This document shows positions 16,354-25,237 of a stretch of DNA of 64,000 nt, in pieces. The position numbers were made by a program, and so were the translations under genes. Each line of letters starts with the position of its first letter. Positions within the stretch are counted from its first letter, which is position 1. The notes below the pieces were generated by a model, which was not told where the DNA came from, did no database searches, and saw only the letters and a list, made by a program, of their open reading frames with translations. Origin of the DNA: Leisingera caerulea DSM 24564 (lineage in GTDB: Bacteria; Pseudomonadota; Alphaproteobacteria; Rhodobacterales; Rhodobacteraceae); assembly GCF_000473325.1 (NCBI RefSeq), contig NZ_KI421513.1, forward strand, positions 1,187,217-1,251,216, in the 5' to 3' direction.

Positions 16354-18810
16354 TCACCGTTCTTCTTCAGGAGCGTCCTGTGCCGTGCCGATCTGGTTGA
16401 GCAAATCGGCGATACCGCCCCGCGTCCCTTCGCTGCTCTCCACCAGCGCCCGCGCATAAGCCAGCGGCGGCAAACTGTCCGGATCCTTGACGGTTTCGCC
16501 GATTTTGGTTGTGACAGAGGCGACTGTGCCGAATTGCGCCCCTTCCTCCGGCTCGATTTCTTCTATCGCCCCCAGGTCTTCCGAGTGCCAGAAGCCGCGG
16601 GCGGCTGCGTCTTTCTCATCCTCTGCCAGCAGATACTCCCCGGCGCGGCCATATTCGCCGTTGCGCCACAAAGCCTCGGCGCGCAGGCGGTTGGCCCTGG
16701 AGCCGTCCAGCCCCATTAGTTCAACCAGCGCCCGGTGCGGCTTGTCCAGGGCGAGCGCGGCTTCGGCCATCATTAAGCGGCGGGTTTCATCCTGCGGGGC
16801 CAGGGACAGCTTGTTGAGCAGTTCCTGAGCGTAGTCGGCAAATCCGAGATCCAGCAGCCGGCGGGCCACTGGCACGGCGACAGGAGCCGCCTCAGCCGCC
16901 GTTGCCTGTCCGGCGAACACCAGTCCGTACTGCAGGAAAGTCACATCATCCGCGCGTTCTGCCAGCAGTACCATCAACGGCTCCAGCGCCGCAGCCCGCG
17001 CACTTGGGCCATCCCGCTCCGTCAGCCCCTTAAGTTCCTGAAACGCTTCGTGAAACTGTCCCATCAGCGCAAGCGACGAAACCTGAGCCCTGCGCAGTTC
17101 GACGCCAAGCTCCGTGTCACGGTTTTCAAGCTCGTAGGAGGCAATCAGGTCCGGCACATCAGGCGACAACGCCTTGCGCTCTTTCACACTGAGAGCAACC
17201 AAGTCAATCAGCGCAGCCGGTGCATTCCCCGTGCGCTCCGCAACTTCGCTGGTCAGCTCTTCAGCCACTTTCTCTGTGTCGCCCGCAAGTTCGGCAATCG
17301 CCGCCTCGGCAAGGTTGATCTCCGGCACTTCTTCAATTCCGGTCCGGTCCACAGCCCGCAGCACCGCTTCTGCGACATGATGCTCACCGGCTTCGGCAAA
17401 CATTTTACTGACCCGCGGACCCAAATGCACTCTGAGGTGCGTGGGCAACTTGGAAAACGCCTGTTGTATAGCATCGGTGTTCGCGTTTTTCTTCACCGCA
17501 CCGTCAGCCAGCGCGCCCCAGAACGCGCTGTTGCTTTCGCACGCTTGCTGTCCCGAAAACGGGTGTTGGGGCGGAAGATCCGTGCCATCCATCAGCACTG
17601 CCATCGCGTCCAGCAAGGCCGCATCCTGGCTGGCCTGCTCCGCGGGCGGCAGCATCGCCAGCATAGAACGGGCTTCCGCCCCAAAGCCGAAATAGAGATA
17701 GATCCGGGCTAGAGCGTAAACTCCAGCTGGGTTGACGTCGTCGAATTCCCTGACCAGCGCGCTGCGCAGCGGTCCGATCTGATCGGCAAACGGACTCTCA
17801 TTGCCCCAATGGTGGATCGCCACGTCCCTGTCCGGAATACAGTGCAGGGCTTCATTGCTGCCGTCGCTCAGGGCCGCCATCAAACCGGTTTCACGGTCGA
17901 TTGCAGAAGTAACGGAGATGTGGTCCAGCGGATTCAAGGGCCGGTCCGTACGGCCCAGAGGATCGAGGCCGGCAGCCGTGCCGGCGCCTGGCGGCCCATC
18001 CGCCGCCACGCTCACCAGTCCCTGGTTTGCTGCCCGACCGATTTGCTGCAGCAACCGCTGCTCGGATTCCTTGACCACCGCAGCGCGTTCAGTCTCCTCC
18101 ATACTAAGAAGCAATCCGGCGTCCGTAAGCTCCGGCAGCATCCCTTGGGCAGCGCCTTCGTCTGCTGAAGGGACGCTGCTGCGATCCAACGGCAGAACAA
18201 TATCCTCTGCCGCCTGTTCCTCCGCCCCAGAAGGCGCAGCTTCCGGGTTCGGCACCAGGGTGCTGTCCTGTGGCCTGACTGTGCGTCCCGGTTCTGACTG
18301 CCCGGCAACCGCGGCAGCCATTTCAAGCGCCATCCGTGCGTCCGCCGCGGCGGACTGGGAAAAACCGAAACGGTAGCCCCCGCCTGTATCCGGTGTGGTT
18401 ATCGGAAGAATGCTGCTAGCCGTAGTGTATTGCGGCTGCGGTGCGGGTTTACCGCCATCCCGGATATCCACCACAAGGTAGCCATCCTCCTGCACATAGG
18501 AGGTGACCGTGCACTCGCAGCCCAGTTGCAGCCGCAGCGGCTGGCCGGGGCCGTTCTGCCCCAATGATTGCAACCGGGTGCGGGGAATCAGGTTGAAGAC
18601 CCGGGATGTGTCAAAGACCACCTCAGGGGCGTCAATGTTGATAGTTGCCGTATATCCGCTTTGGGTCAGCGACCAGTCCGCGCCGTTTGGCAGGCGCATC
18701 ACCAAACGCGTGAACCCCTTGTGCTCACCCGAGCGGGTCACGACTGTCTGCGCCTGGACAGTGCCGGCCGTCAAAAGAACGGCCGCCGTGGCAAGTGCTC
18801 GCCAGATCAT
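16354..18810 (-). CDS. Large secreted helical-repeat protein of the motor operon
   Basis: The 818-residue product starts with a signal sequence or anchor (residues 1-21, ending VQAQ). A beta-rich domain follows (about 22-115, with two Cys in LGCECTVTSY). Then comes a Pro/Ala/Glu-rich linker (about 118-290), and a long Ala/Leu/Glu helical part to the end that looks like TPR/Sel1-type repeats. It overlaps motA by 4 nt, so it is made with the stator and probably acts in the periplasm at the motor. R. sphaeroides has a rotation protein of unusual type (MotF), and this could be the counterpart, but I cannot verify that. No catalytic motif seen. Confidence 0.6.
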   Translation of the reverse strand: MIWRALATAAVLLTAGTVQAQTVVTRSGEHKGFTRLVMRLPNGADWSLTQSGYTATINIDAPEVVFDTSRVFNLIPRTRLQSLGQNGPGQPLRLQLGCECTVTSYVQEDGYLVVDIRDGGKPAPQPQYTTASSILPITTPDTGGGYRFGFSQSAAADARMALEMAAAVAGQSEPGRTVRPQDSTLVPNPEAAPSGAEEQAAEDIVLPLDRSSVPSADEGAAQGMLPELTDAGLLLSMEETERAAVVKESEQRLLQQIGRAANQGLVSVAADGPPGAGTAAGLDPLGRTDRPLNPLDHISVTSAIDRETGLMAALSDGSNEALHCIPDRDVAIHHWGNESPFADQIGPLRSALVREFDDVNPAGVYALARIYLYFGFGAEARSMLAMLPPAEQASQDAALLDAMAVLMDGTDLPPQHPFSGQQACESNSAFWGALADGAVKKNANTDAIQQAFSKLPTHLRVHLGPRVSKMFAEAGEHHVAEAVLRAVDRTGIEEVPEINLAEAAIAELAGDTEKVAEELTSEVAERTGNAPAALIDLVALSVKERKALSPDVPDLIASYELENRDTELGVELRRAQVSSLALMGQFHEAFQELKGLTERDGPSARAAALEPLMVLLAERADDVTFLQYGLVFAGQATAAEAAPVAVPVARRLLDLGFADYAQELLNKLSLAPQDETRRLMMAEAALALDKPHRALVELMGLDGSRANRLRAEALWRNGEYGRAGEYLLAEDEKDAAARGFWHSEDLGAIEEIEPEEGAQFGTVASVTTKIGETVKDPDSLPPLAYARALVESSEGTRGGIADLLNQIGTAQDAPEEER

Positions 18811-19676
18811 GCTGCGTCCTGTTTCACCGATTTGAGGGCTTCTTCCAGCTCCGAGAAGCCGGGACGGAAATGCGACGGCGTATTCTGACGGCCCACCTCA
18901 ATGCAAATCGCGGCTGCGTGGTTATGCAGGTTGGCCACCAGCACCTCGCGGATCAGCTGGTAGAAATGAGCGTCTTCTTCGACGACGGCTTTGACCTTGC
19001 CCGCGAAGGGCGCAACGAGGCCATAGGACAGAAACACGCCAAGGAATGTCCCGACCAGCGCGCCGCCGATCAGTTTGCCCAGAACCTCAGGCGGCTGATC
19101 GATCGAGCCCATGGTCTTGATCACACCCAGAACCGCCGCAACGATCCCAAGGGCGGGCAGGCCGTCGGCCATAGTCTGCAGCGCATGGCTGGAGTGCAGC
19201 GCGTGGTGCAGGTTGGCTTCCATCCGCTTTTCCAGCACTTCTTCAACCTGGTGCGGATCGTCATAATTCATCGACGCCGAGCGCATGGTATCGCAGATCA
19301 GGTTCACGGCTTCCTTGTCCCCCAGAATCTTGGGGTATTTATTGAAAACCGAGGAATTTTCCGGGTCTTCGATATGCTGTTCCACTTCAACCGGATTGGC
19401 CCGCGCGATTCGGATCAGTGCAAACAGTAGACAGAGGAGGTCGCGGTAGTCGTCAGGCTTCCACTTGGGGCCCTTGAACACCTTTCCGATGTCCTTGAGC
19501 GTGTGCTTGACGCCGCCCATGTCATTGGCAATCAGAAACGCCCCAACAGCGGCGCCGCCGATCATCATCATCTCAAACGGCAGAGACTTCAGAATGATCG
19601 CCATCTTGCCGCCGGCCAGAAGGTATCCGCCGAACACCATGGCAAAGATCACCACTATGCCTACAATCCCGATCAT
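18807..19676 (-). CDS. motA: Flagellar motor stator protein MotA
   Basis: The 289-residue protein has four membrane helices in two pairs (about 1-50 and 165-225) around a cytosolic domain. Family features are FAMVFGGYLLAGGKMAIILKSLPFEMMMIGGAA at the start and LHHALHSSHALQTMADGLPALGIVAAVLGVIKTMG before the third helix. MotA surrounds MotB and couples ion flow to torque on FliG. It sits apart from motB (30-31 kb), which is on the same strand but in another operon, as is usual in alphaproteobacteria. Confidence 0.96.
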   Translation of the reverse strand: MIGIVGIVVIFAMVFGGYLLAGGKMAIILKSLPFEMMMIGGAAVGAFLIANDMGGVKHTLKDIGKVFKGPKWKPDDYRDLLCLLFALIRIARANPVEVEQHIEDPENSSVFNKYPKILGDKEAVNLICDTMRSASMNYDDPHQVEEVLEKRMEANLHHALHSSHALQTMADGLPALGIVAAVLGVIKTMGSIDQPPEVLGKLIGGALVGTFLGVFLSYGLVAPFAGKVKAVVEEDAHFYQLIREVLVANLHNHAAAICIEVGRQNTPSHFRPGFSELEEALKSVKQDAA

Positions 19677-19754
19677 AGGTCCACTCCGAATTCCGTTGGT
19701 TTTTATTAGCTTAAGCGAGTCTTCCTAAGGAAAGACTAAGCTTGCGCGCCCAAG

Positions 19755-20369
19755 TCACTCCTTGGGCACTGCACCGTTGCGCCCGGCCAGGACGACGCTG
19801 ATGGTATAGGCGGCTTCCGGGCTAAGGCCCGCCATGATTCCCGCCGCGGCCTCCGGCTGCATCCGGGCGAGAAAACCAGCCGCAAATGCCGGATCCATTT
19901 CCTCGAACAGGGCCGCAGCTTCCTTTGGCTTCATCTGTTCATAGACGGAGGTCAGGCGGGTCACGTCCTCCTCAGTTGCGCCATCGGCGAGGGCGAGAGT
20001 CGCGCGCAGCTTCTCCTCTGCCTGCTCCAGCGCCGCCAGCTTCCTGTCGATAGCCTGATCAGCAATTTCCAGCGCCTTCATCCGGTCTTGGATCTCCGCT
20101 TCGCGGGCGGCCAGTGCCTGCTCCCGCTCCTGGAAGGCCGCCAGCATTGTCTGCAGCTCAGCCGAGGTTGGCATTGATTCGCGCTGCGGCTCTCCCTTGT
20201 GGGCCGGCTCTTCGATGCCCGGCTCCTTCAGGCTGGCCACTTCGCGGGCGATCGCAGGCCCGGCTTCCAAGCCCAGCCGCACTGCGGCAGAGCCCATCAG
20301 CAGAACCGCCAGCATCATCAGCGTGCCGCCACGCCGCAAGCGCTTGGATTTAGTTGCCGTCTTCGCCAT
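19755..20369 (-). CDS. motE: MotE-like periplasmic chaperone
   Basis: The 204-residue protein has an N-terminal membrane anchor (about 14-36). A long coiled coil (about 68-130) follows, then a C-terminal domain with YEQMKPKEAAALFEEMDPAFAAGFLARMQPEAAAGIMAGL. This is the MgtE-N/FliG-like repeat typical of MotE, a rhizobial chaperone for MotC. No motC was seen here, so the client may differ; the 818-residue protein is a possible substitute. It overlaps the upstream gene by one base and lies 78 bp before motA. Confidence 0.75.
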   Translation of the reverse strand: MAKTATKSKRLRRGGTLMMLAVLLMGSAAVRLGLEAGPAIAREVASLKEPGIEEPAHKGEPQRESMPTSAELQTMLAAFQEREQALAAREAEIQDRMKALEIADQAIDRKLAALEQAEEKLRATLALADGATEEDVTRLTSVYEQMKPKEAAALFEEMDPAFAAGFLARMQPEAAAGIMAGLSPEAAYTISVVLAGRNGAVPKE

Positions 20370-20815
20370 TACGCCACCCGGTTCTGGCTGCGGTTATGGC
20401 GGACAAACATCAGGCCCGAGGGCTTAGCCTCTTCCTGATCTGCCGCGGCCGGCTTCGAGTCGGCCTCATAGGCGGCGGCCATCGCTTCATCTTCCGCAGC
20501 GGGTTCCGCTTGCGGGGCCGCAGTTCCGGCCTCGGGGATGTCATGCATGGACGCCATCATCAGCTCCAGCCGCTGAGCCACCGACTCGGCGCGGCCCGTC
20601 AGCTGCTGCAGCGCCTTGCTGGAGCCGTCAGACACCTGCTGCGCCGATTGCAGCGACTTATTCAAGTCATCCACCTGGGCAGACAGTACGGCAACCGCGC
20701 CGCCCACGCCCTTTTCAAGGTCATTGAACCGCTTCAGCCTGCGTGACAGCACCAGACAATAGAATCCGGCGCCCAGCGCTCCGGCCGCAAGCAGGATATC
20801 AGCAATAATGTCCAT
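20369..20815 (-). CDS. Membrane-anchored coiled-coil protein (DUF6468-like)
   Basis: The 148-residue product has one N-terminal membrane helix (about 3-24) ending in SRRLKRFNDLEKGVGGAVAVLSAQVDDL, then a short coiled coil and a disordered acidic tail. This layout fits small DUF6468-type proteins often encoded beside fliL and motE in alphaproteobacteria; I base this on pattern memory, not a search. It lies between fliL (9 nt) and motE (1-nt overlap), so it probably serves motor assembly. Confidence 0.6.
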   Translation of the reverse strand: MDIIADILLAAGALGAGFYCLVLSRRLKRFNDLEKGVGGAVAVLSAQVDDLNKSLQSAQQVSDGSSKALQQLTGRAESVAQRLELMMASMHDIPEAGTAAPQAEPAAEDEAMAAAYEADSKPAAADQEEAKPSGLMFVRHNRSQNRVA

Positions 20816-20824
20816 CCTGTCCTC

Positions 20825-21349
20825 CTAGTTCAGTACGAAATCCATGATCAGCAGATCGCGCACCCGGCCCTGGCCGGTGGCAATATTGATCCGCCGCAGC
20901 ATCTGCGCTCTCAGTTTCGGCAGAGCCATCGGATCAGTCAGATCCTCAAGCTCCAGTGCTCTCAGGTAGCTGTTCAGGACATCGATAACCCGCGGCAGGA
21001 TTTTCTCGACCTCGGCCTGGTGCGCCAGGTCGACCTCAAGTTGCGCGCGGAACCGCAAGTGCTTGATACCGCTGGCTTTGCGCAGGGTAATCACAATCGG
21101 GTCCATTTCGATAAAGGCGAGATTGGCGATATCCTCCGCCGTCTCACCAGTGTCCACGCCTTCTGGCGCCTCTTCGGCCGCATGCGCCGGTTCTGGCGCT
21201 GCTTTCTGACCAAAGGGAAGAAGGCCTGACTGAACGGCAAAGAATCCGCCGCCCGCCCCCGCCAGAGCCAGCACCACCCCGATGATCAGGGGCAGTTTGC
21301 TTTTCTTGGCCGGGGCTTCTGCTTCTGTATCTACTGCAGCGTCTGTCAT
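20825..21349 (-). CDS. fliL: Basal body stator-support protein FliL
   Basis: The protein has a short cytosolic tail with KKSKLP, one membrane helix (about 20-42), and a periplasmic FliL domain with FIEMDPIVITLRKASGIKHLRFRAQLEVD and the C-terminal GRVRDLLIMDFVLN. FliL forms rings around the stator and improves torque. The start is set at ATG 21349, preceded by AGGGA at 6 nt, giving 174 residues; an upstream in-frame ATG at 21382 lacks a ribosome site. It is the first gene of the minus-strand motor operon, divergent from fliF. Confidence 0.92.
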   Translation of the reverse strand: MTDAAVDTEAEAPAKKSKLPLIIGVVLALAGAGGGFFAVQSGLLPFGQKAAPEPAHAAEEAPEGVDTGETAEDIANLAFIEMDPIVITLRKASGIKHLRFRAQLEVDLAHQAEVEKILPRVIDVLNSYLRALELEDLTDPMALPKLRAQMLRRINIATGQGRVRDLLIMDFVLN

Positions 21350-21396
21350 GGCTATCCCTAAAACGTCGTGCAGCTTCTTCATAACCTGCGAGGAAC

Positions 21397-21411
21397 TAAC
21401 CGAATGTTAAG
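21397..21411. promoter_or_regulatory. CtrA-like box between fliL and fliF
   Basis: CTAA-N7-TTAA on the plus strand, equal to TTAA-N7-TTAG on the minus strand, is one mismatch from the CtrA consensus. It is central in the 119-bp divergent gap, so one CtrA dimer could serve both the motor and the MS-ring operons. Confidence 0.42.
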
Positions 21412-21468
21412 GCCGATCCGTCAAAAGGGTTGCACGCCGGACAGAATGCCGGTGCGACGGAGGTTAAT

Positions 21469-23139
21469 GTGCAGCAGATCAAGAATGTCTGGGCAGAAAT
21501 GGACATGCGGAAGCGTCTGATTGCCGTGGGTGCCACGGTAATCATGATTCTCAGCGTCATTGCGATGTCCCATGTGGCTAGCAAGCCATCAATGACACTG
21601 CTTTATGCCGGGCTGGAAAGCGGCTCGGCCGGAGATGTGGTGCGGTCGCTGGAACAGCGCGGCACCCAATATGAAGTGCGTGGCGGCTCAATCTACGTGC
21701 CGTCGACGCAGCGTGACGAACTGCGGATGACTTTGGCCAGCGAGGGCCTGCCGGCCAACGGCGGTAAAGGGTATGAGCTGCTCGATTCGCTCAGCGGTTT
21801 CGGCACCACCTCGCAGATGTTCGACGCCGCCTACTGGCGCGCCAAAGAAGGCGAACTGGCCCGAACCATTGTCGCAAGCCCGCATGTAAGCCAGGCGCGG
21901 GTGCATATTGCGAACACCGGTTCAAATCCCTTCCAGCGCACGGTTGAACCCACCGCATCGGTATCCATCGTGCCGATGGGATCGCCGATCACGCCTGCGC
22001 AAGCCAATGCGATCCGCTTCCTGGTGTCCTCTGCTGTGACCGGTCTTGCGGTGGAAAACGTAGCCGTGATCGACGCCAATGGCGCTCTGATCGGGTCTGC
22101 GGATGCCACCGCTGCAGCCGGCGCCGGCACAGATGACCGTTCGCAGACACTTCGCGAGCGGGTGATGCGTCTTGTCGAGGCCCGCGTCGGCCAGGGCAAT
22201 GCCGTGGTCGAGGTCAGTGTTGAAACCGTAACCGACACCGAATCGATCCGGGAAAAGCGCGTAGACCCGAAAAGCCGTGTCGCCGTCAGCACAGATGTCG
22301 AGGAGCGCGCCGATTCTTCGACCAACCAGGCGGGTGAAGTCACCGTTGCCTCCAATATTCCGGATGGTGATGCAGCCTCAGGCCAGGGATCCAAGGCCAA
22401 CACCAGCGCAACCCGCGAGCGGATCAACTATGAAATCTCCGAAACCGAAAAAGAGATCCTCAGGGGGCCCGGTGCCATCAAGCGCCTGACGGTCGCGGTT
22501 CTGGTCAACGGCACCGCCGTGACCAACGATGCCGGGGAAAGCGTTTTCCAGCCACGGCCGGAGGACGAACTGGCCGCCATGCGGGAGCTGATTTCCGCCG
22601 CCGTCGGCTTTGACGCGGAGCGAGGCGACGTTATTACCCTCAAGTCCATGGAGCTGCCGGCGGTAGAGCCGAAGGGCACGGTGGCCACCGCCTCCTTCTT
22701 CGACAACCTCTACTTTGACGCAATGTCGCTGATCCAGATTGCCGCGCTGGCCCTTGTCAGCCTGATCCTGGGCCTTTTCGTAGTGCGCCCGATCCTCTCG
22801 AACCAGGCCGCTCCGGTCGCTGCCCTGCCAGGCCCGGATGGCGGTGACCTTCCCGGGTTGCCCGGGGTAGGCGGCGACGGCTTCATGACTGCGCCGGACC
22901 TTGGAGCGGGACTCGCGCTCGACGGTGAAATCGAAAACAACGAAACCGGGCAATTCGAACCGATGGGCGGCCTGCCGGCCATGGGCACGGGCGACATGAT
23001 GGGCGCCGCCGGACTGCCGGCTTTGGGCGGCGGCATGGACGACCCCGTCGACCGCCTGCGCAGCATGATTGGGGAACGGCAGGAGGAAACCGTTCAGATT
23101 CTGCGCGGCTGGCTGGAAGAAAATAAGGAGCAAGCTTGA
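21469..23139 (+). CDS. fliF: MS-ring protein FliF
   Basis: FliF builds the inner-membrane MS ring that carries rotor and export gate. One membrane helix lies near residues 16-35 and another near 420-440. The secretin-like/YscJ region includes YEVRGGSIYVPSTQRDELRMTLASEGLPANGGKGYELLD and ASVSIVPMGSPITPAQANAIRFLVSSAVTGL. The start is GTG 21469, six bases after ACGGAGG, giving 556 residues; the frame is open to a TTG 39 nt upstream that lacks a ribosome site. The C-terminal tail for FliG contact is present, but no fliG gene is in the window. Confidence 0.95.
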   Translation: MQQIKNVWAEMDMRKRLIAVGATVIMILSVIAMSHVASKPSMTLLYAGLESGSAGDVVRSLEQRGTQYEVRGGSIYVPSTQRDELRMTLASEGLPANGGKGYELLDSLSGFGTTSQMFDAAYWRAKEGELARTIVASPHVSQARVHIANTGSNPFQRTVEPTASVSIVPMGSPITPAQANAIRFLVSSAVTGLAVENVAVIDANGALIGSADATAAAGAGTDDRSQTLRERVMRLVEARVGQGNAVVEVSVETVTDTESIREKRVDPKSRVAVSTDVEERADSSTNQAGEVTVASNIPDGDAASGQGSKANTSATRERINYEISETEKEILRGPGAIKRLTVAVLVNGTAVTNDAGESVFQPRPEDELAAMRELISAAVGFDAERGDVITLKSMELPAVEPKGTVATASFFDNLYFDAMSLIQIAALALVSLILGLFVVRPILSNQAAPVAALPGPDGGDLPGLPGVGGDGFMTAPDLGAGLALDGEIENNETGQFEPMGGLPAMGTGDMMGAAGLPALGGGMDDPVDRLRSMIGERQEETVQILRGWLEENKEQA

Positions 23140-23738
23140 TGACGATTGCGCATTTGCTTGAGGACTTCGGATTTGAAACGCCCGCTGAACCTGCGGTGGC
23201 AGCGGTCTCCGAAGAAGTCATAGAAGAACAGCGGCTGGCCTCCTTTGAAAAAGGTTACAGCGCCGGCTGGGATGATGCAGTGACAGCCAAGGATCAGGAA
23301 ACCATCCGGATCTCGGCCGAATTGGCCAATTCGCTGGAAGACCTGAGCTTTACCTATCACGAAGCGCAGACACAGCTGCTCGATTCGCTGGATCCGATGT
23401 TTAAGGTTCTGACCAGCGCAATATTGCCGGATGCGATGGCAGCCTCCTTCGGCCATCACATTGTTGACCAGCTTGCCGGAATGGCAAAAGGACAGACAGA
23501 CCAGCCGATGCAAATCGTGGTGTCTCCCGGCGAAGGGGCACCGGTGCGCAGCCTCCTGCCGCAGAATTTTTCCGTCCCGGTTACGGTACGGGAAGACAGC
23601 ACGCTGTCCTCCGGCCAGGCCTATCTGAGCGTTGGCAGCACCGAATGCGAAATCAATTGCAACGCCCTTCTCGAATCGATCGAAGATTCGATTGAAGCCT
23701 TCACCTATCACGCGAAAGAGGACAGCCAATATGGATGA
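23139..23738 (+). CDS. fliH: FliH-like export ATPase regulator
   Basis: The 199-residue cytosolic protein lies between fliF and fliN, where FliH is expected. It has the FliH-type start (LLEDFGFETP, then EQRLASFEKGYSAGWDDAVTAKDQE), a helical middle, and a compact C-terminal domain. FliH holds FliI as an inactive complex and tethers it to FliN. The start is ATG 23139 overlapping the fliF stop, with AAGGAG upstream. Similarity in this family is low, so the name depends partly on context. Confidence 0.75.
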   Translation: MTIAHLLEDFGFETPAEPAVAAVSEEVIEEQRLASFEKGYSAGWDDAVTAKDQETIRISAELANSLEDLSFTYHEAQTQLLDSLDPMFKVLTSAILPDAMAASFGHHIVDQLAGMAKGQTDQPMQIVVSPGEGAPVRSLLPQNFSVPVTVREDSTLSSGQAYLSVGSTECEINCNALLESIEDSIEAFTYHAKEDSQYG

Positions 23739-24027
23739 CGCCGCCGATCTGAACATGAAAGCCGCTGACGCAAGCAACCCTTTTGTTTCGGTTCCCGTCG
23801 AAGTGGTTGTATCGGTCGGCAAGGCCCGGCCGCTGATCCGCGATTTGGTCAGCCTTGGGGAAAATGCGATCCTGACGCTCGACAAGCGGGTTGAAGATCC
23901 GGTCGACCTCTATGTCGGGGACCGGCTGGTCGCCCGTGGCCAGCTGGAAGAACTGGAAGGAGAGCAGGCCGGACAGCTGGCCGTGCGCCTGACGGAAATT
24001 GCCGATCTGCAAAGCGGTTTGGGATGA
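23731..24027 (+). CDS. fliN: C-ring switch protein FliN
   Basis: The 98-residue product is a SpoA-domain protein: VPVEVVVSVGKARPLIRDLVSLGENAILTLDKRVEDPVDLYVGDRLVARGQLEEL is the typical FliN core. FliN forms the base of the C ring and docks FliH-FliI. The start is ATG 23731, inside the end of fliH; an open extension upstream is the shadow of that gene. The fliP ATG overlaps its stop by 4 nt. Confidence 0.95.
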   Translation: MDDAADLNMKAADASNPFVSVPVEVVVSVGKARPLIRDLVSLGENAILTLDKRVEDPVDLYVGDRLVARGQLEELEGEQAGQLAVRLTEIADLQSGLG

Positions 24028-24767
24028 CACACACGACCTTTGTGCGGGCGGCCTTGGTTTCAGCGCTTCTGCTGGCCTTGCCGCAGACCGCCCTGGCTCA
24101 AGAACTGAGCCTTTCGCTGGCAGACGGCGAGTCGATTTCAGCCCGCTCGATCCAGCTGATTCTGCTGATTACCGTGCTCAGCCTGGCCCCCGGCCTGCTG
24201 ATCATGATCACCTGCTTTCCGTTCCTGGTGACTGTCCTGTCGATCCTGCGTCAGGGCATCGGACTGCAGCAGGCGCCGCCGAACATGCTTATCATCAGCC
24301 TGGCGCTGTTTCTGACATACTTCGTGATGGAGCCGGTCTTTACCGACGCCTGGAACAGCGGGATCAGCCCGCTGCTGCAGGAGCAGCTAGAGCCGGGCGA
24401 GGCCATCTCGCGCAGCCTGGAGCCGTTCCGGGCCTTCATGGCCAACCGGCTGGATCCGGACACGTTTTACGCAATTGCGGATCTCAGGCCGGAAACACAG
24501 GGCATGGACCCGGTGCCGGAGGCGCCGCTGTCCGCACTCGTGCCAAGCTTCCTGCTGTCGGAAATTGCGCGCGCCTTTCAGATCGGGTTTCTGGTCTTTC
24601 TGCCGTTCCTGGTGATCGATCTGGTGGTCGCCGCGATACTGATGTCGATGGGTATGATGATGGTGCCCCCGGCCATCGTGTCCCTGCCGTTCAAACTGGC
24701 GTTTTTTGTCGTTGCCGACGGCTGGAGCCTGATCGCCACTGCCCTTGTGCGCAGCTACTACCCCTGA
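24024..24767 (+). CDS. fliP: Flagellar export gate protein FliP
   Basis: The 247-residue protein has a signal peptide (residues 1-25) and four membrane helices. Signatures are LSLAPGLLIMITCFPFLVTVLSILRQGIGLQQAPPNMLIISLALFLTYFVM near the start and FLVFLPFLVIDLVVAAILMSMGMMMVPPAIVSLPFKLAFFVV near the end. FliP is the main subunit of the export gate. It is last in fliF-fliH-fliN-fliP and is followed by a strong terminator. Confidence 0.97.
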   Translation: MTHTTFVRAALVSALLLALPQTALAQELSLSLADGESISARSIQLILLITVLSLAPGLLIMITCFPFLVTVLSILRQGIGLQQAPPNMLIISLALFLTYFVMEPVFTDAWNSGISPLLQEQLEPGEAISRSLEPFRAFMANRLDPDTFYAIADLRPETQGMDPVPEAPLSALVPSFLLSEIARAFQIGFLVFLPFLVIDLVVAAILMSMGMMMVPPAIVSLPFKLAFFVVADGWSLIATALVRSYYP

Positions 24768-24792
24768 CTTTCCAATACGCGAACAAGCAAAG

Positions 24793-24824
24793 AGCCCGGG
24801 CACAATGTGTGACCCGGGCTTTTT
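24793..24824 (+). terminator. Intrinsic terminator after fliP
   Basis: Stem AGCCCGGG / CCCGGGCT with a 12-nt loop that can itself pair (CAC/GTG), followed by TTTTT. It lies 26 nt after the fliP stop. Confidence 0.85.
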
Positions 24825-25183
24825 GCTGTGCGAGCACTCCGGCCTCCGGCAGCAGTCGTATTCGTGGATATCCGCAGGAAGCAGGCTGGAGTTGCATGAT
24901 GTCCGGCATGGCCCCGGCCGGCTTCTCTGACCTCTGGCTCAGACCGTGGCCAGCGGCGGGGCGTTACCGGCCCCGTATTGCGCAACCGCACAGGTGAGCC
25001 CAAGTGCGAGAAAGCTGTCTCTCGGACCAGTCAAAACCCTTAACGCTCCAAACACTTAAAGAGGCTATCCCTGTCCGTGCAGCGCTTCGCAGGGTTTGCA
25101 AGCAAAGACCAAGCACACTGCCTATTCTGCAGGGGCAGCCTAGTGAAAGCCGGGACCAATTGGTTAGCAGCCAGAAAAAAATT
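24825..25183. other. Intergenic stretch between convergent fliP and flgI operons
   Basis: About 360 bp with no convincing gene on either strand. The open frames present lack ribosome sites and family motifs. Both edges are bounded by terminators, so the stretch is probably untranscribed spacer. Confidence 0.6.
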
Positions 25184-25210
25184 GCCCGGCTTCAGCAGTT
25201 GAAGCCGGGC
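25184..25210 (-). terminator. Intrinsic terminator after flgI
   Basis: An 11-bp stem GCCCGGCTTCA / TGAAGCCGGGC with a 5-nt loop. Read on the minus strand it is followed by a run of seven T residues (A-run 25175-25181 on the plus strand). It ends the flgE-flgK-flgL-flgI operon, about 28 nt after the flgI stop. Confidence 0.9.
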
Positions 25211-25237
25211 TGTTTCCTGCCAGGATTGCCGAACCTG

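Noticed and set aside
19681..19745. CtrA-like TTAG-N7-TTAG and a small palindrome before motA
   Set aside because: Two mismatches from consensus and located inside an operon; the palindrome lacks a T-run.
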